Below, piece after piece: positions 26,845 to 33,966 of a stretch of DNA of 55,415 bases. Below the pieces are notes generated by a model, which saw nothing but the letters and a program-made list of their open reading frames with translations, did no database searches and was not told the DNA's origin. Every line of letters starts with the position of its first letter. The stretch's first letter is position 1. Origin of the DNA: JAVBUP01 sp031555175 (GTDB lineage: Bacteria > Bacillota_I > Bacilli_A > Erysipelotrichales > Coprobacillaceae); the NCBI GenBank assembly GCA_031555175.1, contig JAVBUP010000005.1, forward strand, positions 1 to 55,415, written 5' to 3'. The position numbers were made by a program, and so were the translations under genes.

Positions 26845-28134
26845 ATGAACACATTTAAATTTGGTAAAAAGTTGGTATTTGCTAATCTCAAACGTAATAT
26901 GTTATATGCTACGACTGTCTCATTTGCGACAGCGGTTATGTTTGGCTTGTTTAATTTAGTTTTCCAACCACAATACCAAGAGAATTATAGTATTCAAGGG
27001 GTCTCAATGGGATTTACATCAGTGGTATTATTTTTAGCTGCTATGTCGGTTTTATATTGTAATACGTTCTTTATTGCAGAAAAGTTAAAAGAAATAGCGA
27101 TAATGACTGTTTCAGGGGTTACTGTTACGCAATTAGAAATGACGTTATTCTTTGAACATAGCATTATCTTTGTATTGTCATTACCTTTAGGAATAGTATT
27201 ATCATTGATATCTAGCGTTAGTATTAATCATGTGGCAAATCTTGTGCTGGACTTAGATTTTTCTATTTTTGCCATAAGAAGTGAAGCAGTTATTTCAATT
27301 GTAATAATATTACTAGTAAATGTTGTGTATTTAGCATTAATAGATACTAGTTATTTATTTAAGGATAAAGAAGTTATTGATTTACTTGCCCTTAATGGCA
27401 AAATGGCTAAACCGGATACTAGAGTTTATAAAATACCTGGGTTCATTTACGTTATATTGTATGTATTTCCACTAATCTTGTTTACGTTTTTTAGAAGTGA
27501 TGATTTTGTAGTTCAAACCATTATATTTGTTTATGTTGGGATTTATGGAATGAGTGGTGTAATTAGATATGTATTGCCAAAAGTTATTGTAAAGATTAAG
27601 AGAAAAAGATTTATGACTGATGGGGTACATTTAATGGCTCTTGGTAATTATCATTATTCAATGCGTTCGAGTGAACTATTGATATTGTTGATTGGAATAT
27701 GTACAAATGGCTTAGGATGTGCTGTTTGTTATTATCAAGATAACCGGCTAATTGGATTAGTTGCGATATTTTCATATATAATTGTCTCGATATTATTAGC
27801 AGTATGTTTAATATATAAAATCATTGTTGAAGTAGTTAGAAGAGCGAAGAATTTCAAACAAATACAATTAACTGGATTTGGAAGAAAAGCTGTAGTGAGA
27901 ATGATAAGACTAGAATTAGTTTACTATTTTATATCACTATTGATAATTACATTGCCATATTTATTTTTTACATTTTACGCTCATGTTGTTGCAGGAAATG
28001 TAAGTGCAAACTTTGCGATAGGGTTGTTGTTGTTCAATATTGCAGTTATAGTAGTTGGTGGAATAATCACTTATATTGCATATAAGACATATATATTAAG
28101 AAAATTGAAAGGTGGATTTGGAGATGAAAAGTAA
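26845..28134 (+). CDS. FtsX-like ABC transporter permease, short form
   Basis: A 429-residue membrane protein. The N terminus (FGKKLVFANLKRNMLYATTVSF) and the helix pattern are those of FtsX-like permeases of BceB/MacB type. About ten helices are predicted but there is no room for the roughly 200-residue outer domain that BceB-type bacitracin transporters carry. AGAGGTGA precedes the ATG at 26845. Its 3' end overlaps the ATPase gene by 11 bp. The substrate may be a peptide antibiotic or lipid; that is inference. No two-component system is adjacent. Confidence 0.78.
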   Translation: MNTFKFGKKLVFANLKRNMLYATTVSFATAVMFGLFNLVFQPQYQENYSIQGVSMGFTSVVLFLAAMSVLYCNTFFIAEKLKEIAIMTVSGVTVTQLEMTLFFEHSIIFVLSLPLGIVLSLISSVSINHVANLVLDLDFSIFAIRSEAVISIVIILLVNVVYLALIDTSYLFKDKEVIDLLALNGKMAKPDTRVYKIPGFIYVILYVFPLILFTFFRSDDFVVQTIIFVYVGIYGMSGVIRYVLPKVIVKIKRKRFMTDGVHLMALGNYHYSMRSSELLILLIGICTNGLGCAVCYYQDNRLIGLVAIFSYIIVSILLAVCLIYKIIVEVVRRAKNFKQIQLTGFGRKAVVRMIRLELVYYFISLLIITLPYLFFTFYAHVVAGNVSANFAIGLLLFNIAVIVVGGIITYIAYKTYILRKLKGGFGDEK

Positions 28135-29086
28135 TATATTGCATGCAGAGAATTTATCGAAGATTTATGGAATTGGGAAAAACGAATTCCTGGCCTTAGA
28201 CAAAATTAACTTAGATGTTGTTGAAGGAGAATTTGTCTGCATTATGGGTCCATCAGGATCTGGTAAAAGTACACTTTTATATGAGTTATCAACTGTAGAC
28301 ATCCCAGAAAAGGGTAAGGTAGAGATAGCTGGTGTAAACGTTAGAGGAATGCATGAAGTTGCTCTAGGGCAATTTAGAAGCGAGAATCTAGGATTCATTT
28401 TTCAAGAGTTTAACCTAATAGATTGCTTAACGATTAGAGAAAACATTGCTTTACCATTAACTCTTCATGTTAAGAAGGCAGCTGATGTTGAGGCTAGAGT
28501 TGTGGAAGTTGCGACAAAACTTGGTGTAGAGACATTGTTAGATCGTTTTCCAAATGAATGTTCAGGTGGACAACGTCAACGTATAGCAAGTGCAAGAGCG
28601 TTAATTGCTAATCCAAAGTTGGTAGTTGCTGATGAACCATCAGGAAATCTTGATTCAAAAAACTCTCATGAATTGTTAAAGTTATTAACTGATTTGAATG
28701 AAGCAGATGGGATTACTATTTTGATGGTTACTCATGATCCTATGATTGCTAGTTACTCAAAGAAATTATTGTTCTTAAAAGATGGTAAAATAGAACAAGC
28801 TATTGATCGTAATGGATTATCAAGAAAGGATTTCTATTACAGGATACTAGATATTACATCTAAAGATTCACAAGCGCTGTTTGAAGAAACTGATGGCAAA
28901 AATGTAGCAATATCAAATACTAGACAAGTTGTTGATATGATTGTCGAAGCTTCTAAAGCCGAAGGTAAAGAGTTTAGTTTTGAAATGGTTAATAATGTAA
29001 TTGGTGGAGCTAATCAAGATTATAATGTAGAAGATATAGCCTATATTAAAGGTTTGTATCGAGCATTCGTTTATCTTGGAAAATAG
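28124..29086 (+). CDS. ABC transporter ATPase (LolD/BceA type) with C-terminal extension
   Basis: A 320-residue ATPase. Walker A GPSGSGKST (about 41-49), Q-loop IFQEFNLID, signature CSGGQRQRIASARAL (about 145-159), Walker B LVVADEPSGNLDS and switch His in MVTHDP are intact. The core ends near residue 225; a further 95 residues (RKDFYYRILDI, FSFEMVNNVIGGANQDY) are not part of the usual subunit and match nothing I know. ATG 28124 is favoured by GGATTTGGAG upstream. The gene order, permease first, is the reverse of bceAB. Confidence 0.88.
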   Translation: MKSNILHAENLSKIYGIGKNEFLALDKINLDVVEGEFVCIMGPSGSGKSTLLYELSTVDIPEKGKVEIAGVNVRGMHEVALGQFRSENLGFIFQEFNLIDCLTIRENIALPLTLHVKKAADVEARVVEVATKLGVETLLDRFPNECSGGQRQRIASARALIANPKLVVADEPSGNLDSKNSHELLKLLTDLNEADGITILMVTHDPMIASYSKKLLFLKDGKIEQAIDRNGLSRKDFYYRILDITSKDSQALFEETDGKNVAISNTRQVVDMIVEASKAEGKEFSFEMVNNVIGGANQDYNVEDIAYIKGLYRAFVYLGK

Positions 29087-29448
29087 GGACTAATATTGAA
29101 ATAATATTTTTTGTGTTACAACATATGACATTAAATTAAGAGAAAGGAGATGGTATCAGCCATCTCCTTTGGTTTTAGAGTCTTGGCAGTAATCATAGTT
29201 AACTGGCGATTACTTCAATAAATTTATGACTAATACTAGAATATGAATTAGTATTATTAAAAATTTCCCCTAGCGACTACACAAGATATCAAATCATCCC
29301 TAGACTTTAAGACATTGACATAATGTCATAACTCAATAGAAAGTGAATTACTTGCTAATATTTTATATACTTTTTATTTGATATACTCATTGATAAACAA
29401 ATCTGTTGACATCATAAAAAATAAATCACTTTTTTTGATTCATTTTCC
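29087..29448. other. Gene-free intergenic stretch before the B12 operon
   Basis: About 360 bp with no credible ORF. It holds the terminator at 29143-29170 for the ABC genes, an AT-rich stretch with scattered -10-like boxes, a TTGACA at 29405-29410 without a well-spaced partner, and a small dyad AATCA-N7-TGATT near 29423-29440 just ahead of the promoter. Confidence 0.5.
29143..29170 (+). terminator. Terminator after the ABC transporter genes
   Basis: Eleven-base perfect stem AAAGGAGATGG/CCATCTCCTTT with loop TATCAG. The ascending arm contains an SD-like AAAGGAG. The T-tail is short. Confidence 0.55.
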
Positions 29449-29476
29449 TTGTTAGATAGCGTTAGTGTGTTATAAT
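29449..29476 (+). promoter_or_regulatory. Promoter of the cobalamin uptake operon
   Basis: TTGTTA (29449-29454), 16-bp spacer, TATAAT (29471-29476); the riboswitch aptamer begins about 12 bp downstream. Confidence 0.6.
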
Positions 29477-29487
29477 TCTAGTAGATA

Positions 29488-29682
29488 AATATTGGTGCTT
29501 TAAAGCTTAATAGGGAATAACGTTGAATGCGTTAGCTGTCCTAGCAACTGTAAGTGCGACAAGATAATCATAAACCACTAAGTTAGACTTGGGAAGGGAT
29601 TATCAAGGTTGACCACGAGCCAGTAGACCTGCCTTCCATTTATTCGTATTATCTTCTAGGGGTAAGATAAAAAGGCTATAAC
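29488..29682 (+). promoter_or_regulatory. Cobalamin riboswitch ahead of B12 uptake genes
   Basis: The same core as at 14819: AATAGGGAA, GCTGTCCTAGCAACTGTAA, CCACTAAG, GGGAAGG and the B12 box AGCCAGTAGACCTGCC at 29618-29633. It is followed by a strong intrinsic terminator at 29693-29716, so ligand binding would stop transcription of the transport genes. Confidence 0.94.
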
Positions 29683-29692
29683 CGTCTTTTTT

Positions 29693-29716
29693 GCACACCT
29701 CATGGTGTGCTTTTTT
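29693..29716 (+). terminator. Riboswitch-controlled terminator
   Basis: GCACACC-TCAT-GGTGTGC-TTTTTT, 10 bases after the aptamer's 3' end and 17 bases before the first gene: the expression platform of the cobalamin riboswitch. Confidence 0.85.
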
Positions 29717-29733
29717 AAAGAAAGGGAAATATT

Positions 29734-30174
29734 ATGAAAAAGAATTTAGTGAAGATTATTGCTGTTTTAGTGGTTGGATTTGCTTCAATACTGGCATATC
29801 AACAATTAGTGAAAAAAGATGGTGAAGTTGGGGAAAAAGTAATTCATGTGCAAATCATTGATAAATCAGTTGAACCAGAAAAGGTAATCTTAAATGAATC
29901 ATTTAATACAGATGCTCTAACTTTAGAAGAGTTTTTAACAGAATTGTCTAACAATGGAAAAATAAAATTGGAAACTGCTACAAGTGCATATGGCAAAATG
30001 ATTACTGGTTTAGGTAGCGAAAACTTATTGTTTGGAGATGGGACTGATAATAAATGGTGGAGTTATTCATCATTAGATAATCAATCGTGCGCAGAGTTTG
30101 GATATTGTGATGGGATGAGTATTTTAAATATTGAAGATGGAAATCATTTTATCTTTACATTAGAAAAGTATTAA
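29734..30174 (+). CDS. DUF4430 (transcobalamin-C-like) anchored protein
   Basis: A 146-residue protein with an N-terminal membrane helix (about 5-22) and an outer domain ending NKWWSYSSLDN, CDGMSILNIEDGNHFIFTLEKY. This is the DUF4430 pattern, related to the C-terminal domain of transcobalamin and intrinsic factor, with the aromatic WWSY and GD/GN-H-F turn. Under a cobalamin riboswitch and next to an ECF S-component and an adenosyltransferase, it is a probable surface cobalamin-binding helper. There is no lipobox Cys. AAAGGGAAA site 7 bp upstream. Confidence 0.78.
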   Translation: MKKNLVKIIAVLVVGFASILAYQQLVKKDGEVGEKVIHVQIIDKSVEPEKVILNESFNTDALTLEEFLTELSNNGKIKLETATSAYGKMITGLGSENLLFGDGTDNKWWSYSSLDNQSCAEFGYCDGMSILNIEDGNHFIFTLEKY

Positions 30175-30175
30175 T

Positions 30176-30676
30176 ATGAAAGTTAAACAGTTAGTATTAA
30201 TCTCATTTCTATCTGCGATATTGTTGATGAGCAAAGAACTATTACGATTTATACCTAATGTAGAGTTAGTAACTTTATTATTAATTGTGTTTTCTATCAC
30301 TATGCCATTAAGAGTTAGTATTCTAATTAGTATTGTGTTTTCTCTAGGTCAAACAGTAATGTATGGTGTTGGTGAATGGACGTATAGCTATTTAATAGTT
30401 TGGAGTTTATTTGTAGTAGTAACTTATTATTTAAGAAATTTCTTAATCAAGAAAATTGATTATGTAGCTATCTATTCTGGATTATTTGGATTAGCATTTG
30501 GTTTTTTCTTTGCAGTTCCATATTTTATAGTGTTTAATTTCCAAACCGGATTTGCTTATTGGCTTAAAGGAATACCATTTGATATTATTCATTGCGTAGC
30601 AAACTATATATTGGCATTATTATTATTTAATAGAACTCATCAAGTATTTGAAAGGATGTATCGAAAGTATGGTTAA
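30176..30676 (+). CDS. ECF transporter S component, probable cobalamin type
   Basis: A 166-residue protein with five or six helices. The N terminus (LVLISFLSAILLMSKELLRFIPNVELVTLLL) is typical of ECF S-components, which bind the vitamin in the membrane and share a common EcfAAT motor encoded elsewhere. The riboswitch, the DUF4430 gene immediately before and the adenosyltransferase overlapping its end identify cobalamin or a precursor as the likely ligand (CbrT-like). Starts one base after the DUF4430 stop, so coupled translation is likely. Confidence 0.82.
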   Translation: MKVKQLVLISFLSAILLMSKELLRFIPNVELVTLLLIVFSITMPLRVSILISIVFSLGQTVMYGVGEWTYSYLIVWSLFVVVTYYLRNFLIKKIDYVAIYSGLFGLAFGFFFAVPYFIVFNFQTGFAYWLKGIPFDIIHCVANYILALLLFNRTHQVFERMYRKYG

Positions 30677-31151
30677 AATATATACTAAACAAGGCGATTT
30701 TGGTAGAACATCTTTCTTTGGTGAGGATGTAGATAAAGATGATATTCGCATTGAGTTGTTGGGAAAATTAGATCAATTGCAAAGCCAATTAAGTTATGCT
30801 TATAGTTTAAGCGATAATGGTGGGTATAAGAAACAACTAATGCAAATAGTTGCAACAATTCCAAGTATTTCATTAACTATTGGAACTAAACAAAATCACT
30901 TAAGCGAAGAAGATTTGGCTTTGTTAGAAACATGGCTCGATGAACTAACTAGTAGTTTGCCTTCGCTTCAAAAATTTATTTTACCAATAGGTAGTCCATG
31001 TTGTTCATATCTACATATTGTCAGGTCTTACACTAGAGAAGTAGAGAGATGCTATATTAATTATGCTAAACAATTTGGTATAAATGAGATAGTTAGTAGT
31101 TATTTAAATAGATTGTCAGATTATCTATTTCAATTAGCAAGAAGTGTATAG
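30669..31151 (+). CDS. PduO-type cob(I)alamin adenosyltransferase
   Basis: A 160-residue ATP:corrinoid adenosyltransferase that makes adenosylcobalamin. Family motifs: YTKQGDFGRTSFFG (residues 4-17, ATP site), KDDIRIELLGKLDQLQSQL, HIVRSYTREVERCYINY (the RxxxRRxER-like block) and SSYLNRLSDYLFQLARSV at the C terminus. ATG 30669 is chosen because KIYTKQGD starts the family domain; it overlaps the S-component stop. The enzyme completes a salvage route: bind, import, adenosylate. Confidence 0.93.
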   Translation: MVKIYTKQGDFGRTSFFGEDVDKDDIRIELLGKLDQLQSQLSYAYSLSDNGGYKKQLMQIVATIPSISLTIGTKQNHLSEEDLALLETWLDELTSSLPSLQKFILPIGSPCCSYLHIVRSYTREVERCYINYAKQFGINEIVSSYLNRLSDYLFQLARSV

Positions 31152-31154
31152 AAA

Positions 31155-31178
31155 AAAGTTTGGGAGACCAAACTTTTT
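31155..31178. terminator. Bidirectional terminator after the B12 operon
   Basis: AAAGTTTGG-GAGA-CCAAACTTT with A's before and T's after; it serves the convergent deacetylase gene as well. Confidence 0.8.
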
Positions 31179-32415
31179 AATTCGTTATGCGGTTAATGAA
31201 GTTATCTAATGTCCACTCATTATAAATATAATAGCGAGGTATTTTATATTTGTTAGTACCAACCTTTACAGTTCCACCATCAGTTGTGAATGCGAGTTTG
31301 TATCCCGCATCTTTTAAGATGTTAATCGCATGGTCATTATAGTGTCCAAATGGATAAGCTAGGTATAATGAATTATTTAAAGCTTGACTAGCTTTTTGCA
31401 AATCAGCGACGCCATCTACTTGGCTAATACAAGTAATAGCTCCTTTGCCTCCACAACTATATTCATGCATGTTGTATGTATGAGAATGTATTTCAACATT
31501 TTTGGTCGCTTTAGATATTGCTCCAGGATGAGCAGATTCAATATTGAAGATGGTCGCTTTGATATTATATTTTTCCATAATTGGCGAAGCATAAGTATAA
31601 ATAGTATCGTGCCCATCATCGATTGTTAATACTACTGACTTTTTAGGTAAGTTTATCTTACCATCGATATACAAATCAAGATCTTGCATACTTAACGTAG
31701 TCCAATTGTTGTCGGTTAAGTATTTCATTTGGGACTCAAACTTATCAATGCGCATATAGATACATGTTCTTAACTCTTCATAACGATCATGGTTATGAAA
31801 GAAGTGATATAAAAGAACTGTAATATCCTTAGCAATAGGCTCGTCACTATTATTAGCAGCTGTCATTGCAATCGATTCACTCTTCTTAACATACATTAGA
31901 CGCCCGTCATACTCAACACCATATTGAGTATCTTCTTTAATAATAATGGGAAGATTTAAGTTTTCTTGGATTTCTAAAACAAGATTATTATCGACATAAA
32001 ATCCAAAAGAGATACCAGTTATATTCTCATTAAATGGAATATAACGTTTATAGTCTTGGTCGTATGTAGAAAGTTTTTCGATACTTGTAAGATATTTATA
32101 GTCAATATAGTAATCGCTATTAGCAATTGGAAAATAGCGGTCTGTACTATTGTTTACAGTAAATTCGGCTAGTTCAAATTCATAGCCTTCATATGCTGTA
32201 CCCTTTGAATGATATAGATCATTTTCATCTTTGATAAATAGAGTTGATGGAGCATTTACCACAACATACTTAGAATAACTATTTTTGATTACCTCAACCA
32301 ACTGTTCTTCTTCTAATTGCTTTATTCTCTTGTTTTCTTGCAAAATGAAAACAGTAGAGATAATTGCTATAGTAAGAATAGTTAATACTGAGCCAATGAC
32401 AATTCTTTTTTTCAT
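31177..32415 (-). CDS. Membrane-anchored polysaccharide deacetylase
   Basis: A 412-residue extracytoplasmic enzyme with an N-terminal helix (residues 5-25), a 150-residue beta-rich region of SH3-like character (about 40-190) and a C-terminal NodB domain (about 210-405). Metal motifs are visible: LTIDDGHD (motif 1), EIHSHTYNMH (motif 2) and LAYPFGHYNDHA (motif 3). Enzymes of this sort deacetylate peptidoglycan GlcNAc or other surface polymers, conferring lysozyme resistance. GAGGTGATT precedes the ATG. The tandem small-RNA units lie directly upstream. Confidence 0.88.
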   Translation of the reverse strand: MKKRIVIGSVLTILTIAIISTVFILQENKRIKQLEEEQLVEVIKNSYSKYVVVNAPSTLFIKDENDLYHSKGTAYEGYEFELAEFTVNNSTDRYFPIANSDYYIDYKYLTSIEKLSTYDQDYKRYIPFNENITGISFGFYVDNNLVLEIQENLNLPIIIKEDTQYGVEYDGRLMYVKKSESIAMTAANNSDEPIAKDITVLLYHFFHNHDRYEELRTCIYMRIDKFESQMKYLTDNNWTTLSMQDLDLYIDGKINLPKKSVVLTIDDGHDTIYTYASPIMEKYNIKATIFNIESAHPGAISKATKNVEIHSHTYNMHEYSCGGKGAITCISQVDGVADLQKASQALNNSLYLAYPFGHYNDHAINILKDAGYKLAFTTDGGTVKVGTNKYKIPRYYIYNEWTLDNFINRITN

Positions 32416-32465
32416 TTTTAATCACCTCATTAATGTCTATTATAGATTATTTAATGATTATTTAC

Positions 32466-32562
32466 AAAAGAAAAGATATGACGTGGCGCGTCATATCTTT
32501 ACATATTATTATGAAAGGAGAGGGTAATGAAAAATCTTTAATTTGTAAAGATTTCTTTACAA
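32466..32562 (-). ncRNA. Putative csRNA-like small RNA, unit B
   Basis: Minus-strand unit with no ORF of its own. Order 5'->3': 18-bp dyad (32582-32599), 9 bp, -10 TATACT (32567-32572), 4 bp, 5' hairpin TTGTAAAG-N4-CTTTACAA (32543-32562), a 40-base unpaired segment whose core is the complement of 32513-32532 (complement of GAAAGGAGAGGGTAATGAAA), then terminator hairpin AAAGATATGACG/CGTCATATCTTT (32472-32500) with T-rich tail. Predicted about 97 nt. It shares its full layout and spacing with unit A. The antisense core faces an SD plus AUG, the design known from streptococcal csRNAs. No homology search was possible. Confidence 0.6.
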
Positions 32563-32566
32563 TGAC

Positions 32567-32599
32567 AGTATATAAGAGTTTTGTTACAATTGTATGACA
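32567..32599 (-). promoter_or_regulatory. Promoter and 18-bp dyad of sRNA unit B
   Basis: -10 TATACT (minus strand, 32567-32572). TGTCATACAATTGTAACA (minus strand, 32582-32599) replaces the -35; its ends TGTCA/TAACA form an imperfect dyad. Same sequence pattern and same 9-bp distance as in unit A. Confidence 0.55.
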
Positions 32600-32609
32600 A
32601 ATCATAAAT

Positions 32610-32721
32610 AAGTTAAAAACACACATTGGGAGGTGTGTGTTTTTAAGTAAGGCTATATAGTATTTTGAAAGGGATTTATGAAAAAATAAATTATTATTAG
32701 TTGTAAAGATTAACTTTACAA
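32610..32721 (-). ncRNA. Putative csRNA-like small RNA, unit A
   Basis: Minus-strand unit upstream of unit B. Layout: 18-bp dyad (32741-32758), 9 bp, -10 TATACT (32726-32731), 4 bp, 5' hairpin TTGTAAAG-N5-CTTTACAA (32701-32721), a pyrimidine-rich segment complementary to TTGAAAGGGATTTATGAAAA (32664-32683), then terminator AAAAACACACA.../...TGTGTGTTTTT (32615-32644) with a C-rich loop (CCTCCC context). Predicted about 112 nt. The hairpin loop differs by one base from unit B, which fits an RNA hairpin better than a protein site. Confidence 0.6.
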
Positions 32722-32725
32722 ACAT

Positions 32726-32758
32726 AGTATACCCACATTATGTTACGATAGTATGACA
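32726..32758 (-). promoter_or_regulatory. Promoter and 18-bp dyad of sRNA unit A
   Basis: -10 TATACT (32726-32731) and TGTCATACTATCGTAACA (32741-32758) on the minus strand. Sixteen of 18 dyad positions equal unit B. No normal -35 hexamer, so an activator bound at the dyad is likely. Confidence 0.55.
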
Positions 32759-32770
32759 ATTTGAAAAAAT

Positions 32771-33790
32771 TTAAGTCACAATTACAAAAACAATTCCAAA
32801 TAATAAAGCTGGAATAGTTGTAACCATAGTTGCTACTAATGCTGATTTTTTATCATAGGCTAATAATGGTACTAAGCCATCCCCATCTTGCGATATCATA
32901 TTAGTTATTAATCCTACAAAGGGAATTAATCCTTTTAGGTATAAAGAAGTGTGGAGTATTTGCACACCACAGCCGGGAATCATTCCAATAATTGTTGAAA
33001 CAAGAACAATAAATATTCCACTATTAGCAATAAGCGATATTAAATATTCTTCATTAATAAAGAAAGCAAAAATCACTTCGTAGATTAAAAAAGTAGAAAC
33101 TATCCACACTGCCATATGAGATACTTGAATACTTGTTTTATAAAGAATTTCTCCGATGTCTTTGCAAGCACAACCTTCATCAATATCATGGTGCTTGAAG
33201 GTAAAGCGATATAGTATTAAGAATAATGTAATGATAACCCCAAGATATGTTTTTATAATTCCTTCGGGTAATAGAAAGCCAATGCATGCTAGTATCATTG
33301 CATAATAGAAAGCACTTGTTAATTGATTAGGAAGTAAGTGTACAGGCAGTCCTGTTTCTTTGGGAGATGATAGTGAAAGTTTAAAACGTTGTTCAATGTT
33401 TAGCATTTCAACAATATATCCTGTTACTACCCCAAGAGTAAATGTGATTGCAATAACTTTTAGGAATAAAGAAAAACTTTGGGCTATAAGCACGAAAGCA
33501 ACATCACCAGTTGTTGCTATTAAGGCGGCAATTACTGTAGAAAATGAAATTTTGCGTTTATGGTATAAAGTAGTAAGTGTCGCTAAAGCTCCACACCCTG
33601 GTATTATCCCAATCAATGCTCCAAATATTGGTTGGAAGCTTTTTGTTTTAGCAATGAAATCAATAAATTTATCATTAAAATATGTCTCAAGGATAGAAAA
33701 AAATAGGAAAGATAGGAAAATATAAATTAGTATTTCATAAAGCGCCTCATTAAAAACTTCACATATTATTTCAAATATTTCCATTGCCAT
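32771..33790 (-). CDS. Putative 10TM metal exporter (PF11449 type)
   Basis: A 339-residue polytopic protein with about ten helices in two similar halves. Each half carries a PGCG motif in the membrane: GIIPGCGALATLTTLYHKR (first half) and GMIPGCGVQILHTSLYLKG (second half). This twin-PGCG arrangement marks the family annotated as putative manganese transporter or 10TM heavy-metal exporter; metal specificity is not settled. A central His/Asp/Cys loop (HHDIDEGCACKD) may bind the ion. Starts at ATG 33790, single gene, with no terminator seen before the sRNA promoters. Confidence 0.75.
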   Translation of the reverse strand: MAMEIFEIICEVFNEALYEILIYIFLSFLFFSILETYFNDKFIDFIAKTKSFQPIFGALIGIIPGCGALATLTTLYHKRKISFSTVIAALIATTGDVAFVLIAQSFSLFLKVIAITFTLGVVTGYIVEMLNIEQRFKLSLSSPKETGLPVHLLPNQLTSAFYYAMILACIGFLLPEGIIKTYLGVIITLFLILYRFTFKHHDIDEGCACKDIGEILYKTSIQVSHMAVWIVSTFLIYEVIFAFFINEEYLISLIANSGIFIVLVSTIIGMIPGCGVQILHTSLYLKGLIPFVGLITNMISQDGDGLVPLLAYDKKSALVATMVTTIPALLFGIVFVIVT

Positions 33791-33899
33791 ACTCCTTATA
33801 GTGTTACTAGATACTAATATAACACATTTTATTGTAAAATGTTGTCTAAAAACTTAGTAAATATGAAAAAAACCATTCTTATGATAGAATAAATAAAGG

Positions 33900-33928
33900 T
33901 TGAAATGGTGATAACATTTCTATATAAT
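33900..33928 (+). promoter_or_regulatory. Promoter of ppdK
   Basis: TTGAAA (33900-33905), 17-bp spacer, TATAAT (33923-33928), followed by an AAAGGAGG ribosome binding site 10 bp before the ATG. Near-consensus, fitting a highly expressed gene. Confidence 0.8.
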
Positions 33929-33966
33929 AGTACTGTATGTAAAAGAAAAAAGGAGGATTTTTACAC

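Noticed and set aside
32543..32562. TTGTAAAG/CTTTACAA palindrome as a Rex-type operator
   Set aside because: The spacer is 4 bases in one copy and 5 in the other, which a rigid protein site would not tolerate; it also falls at the predicted transcript start.
32511..32690. Two plus-strand mini-ORFs (SD + ATG AAA AAT CTT TAA; SD + ATG AAA AAA TAA)
   Set aside because: They look like perfect leader peptides, but no plus-strand promoter precedes them and the conserved spacing of -10, dyad and hairpin makes sense only on the minus strand. The SD/ATG is better explained as the complement of an antisense RNA core.
32462..32725. 87-residue minus-strand ORF spanning the small-RNA region
   Set aside because: It runs through two terminator hairpins and the conserved promoter dyad of unit B, has no ribosome binding site, and its peptide shows no domain-like pattern.
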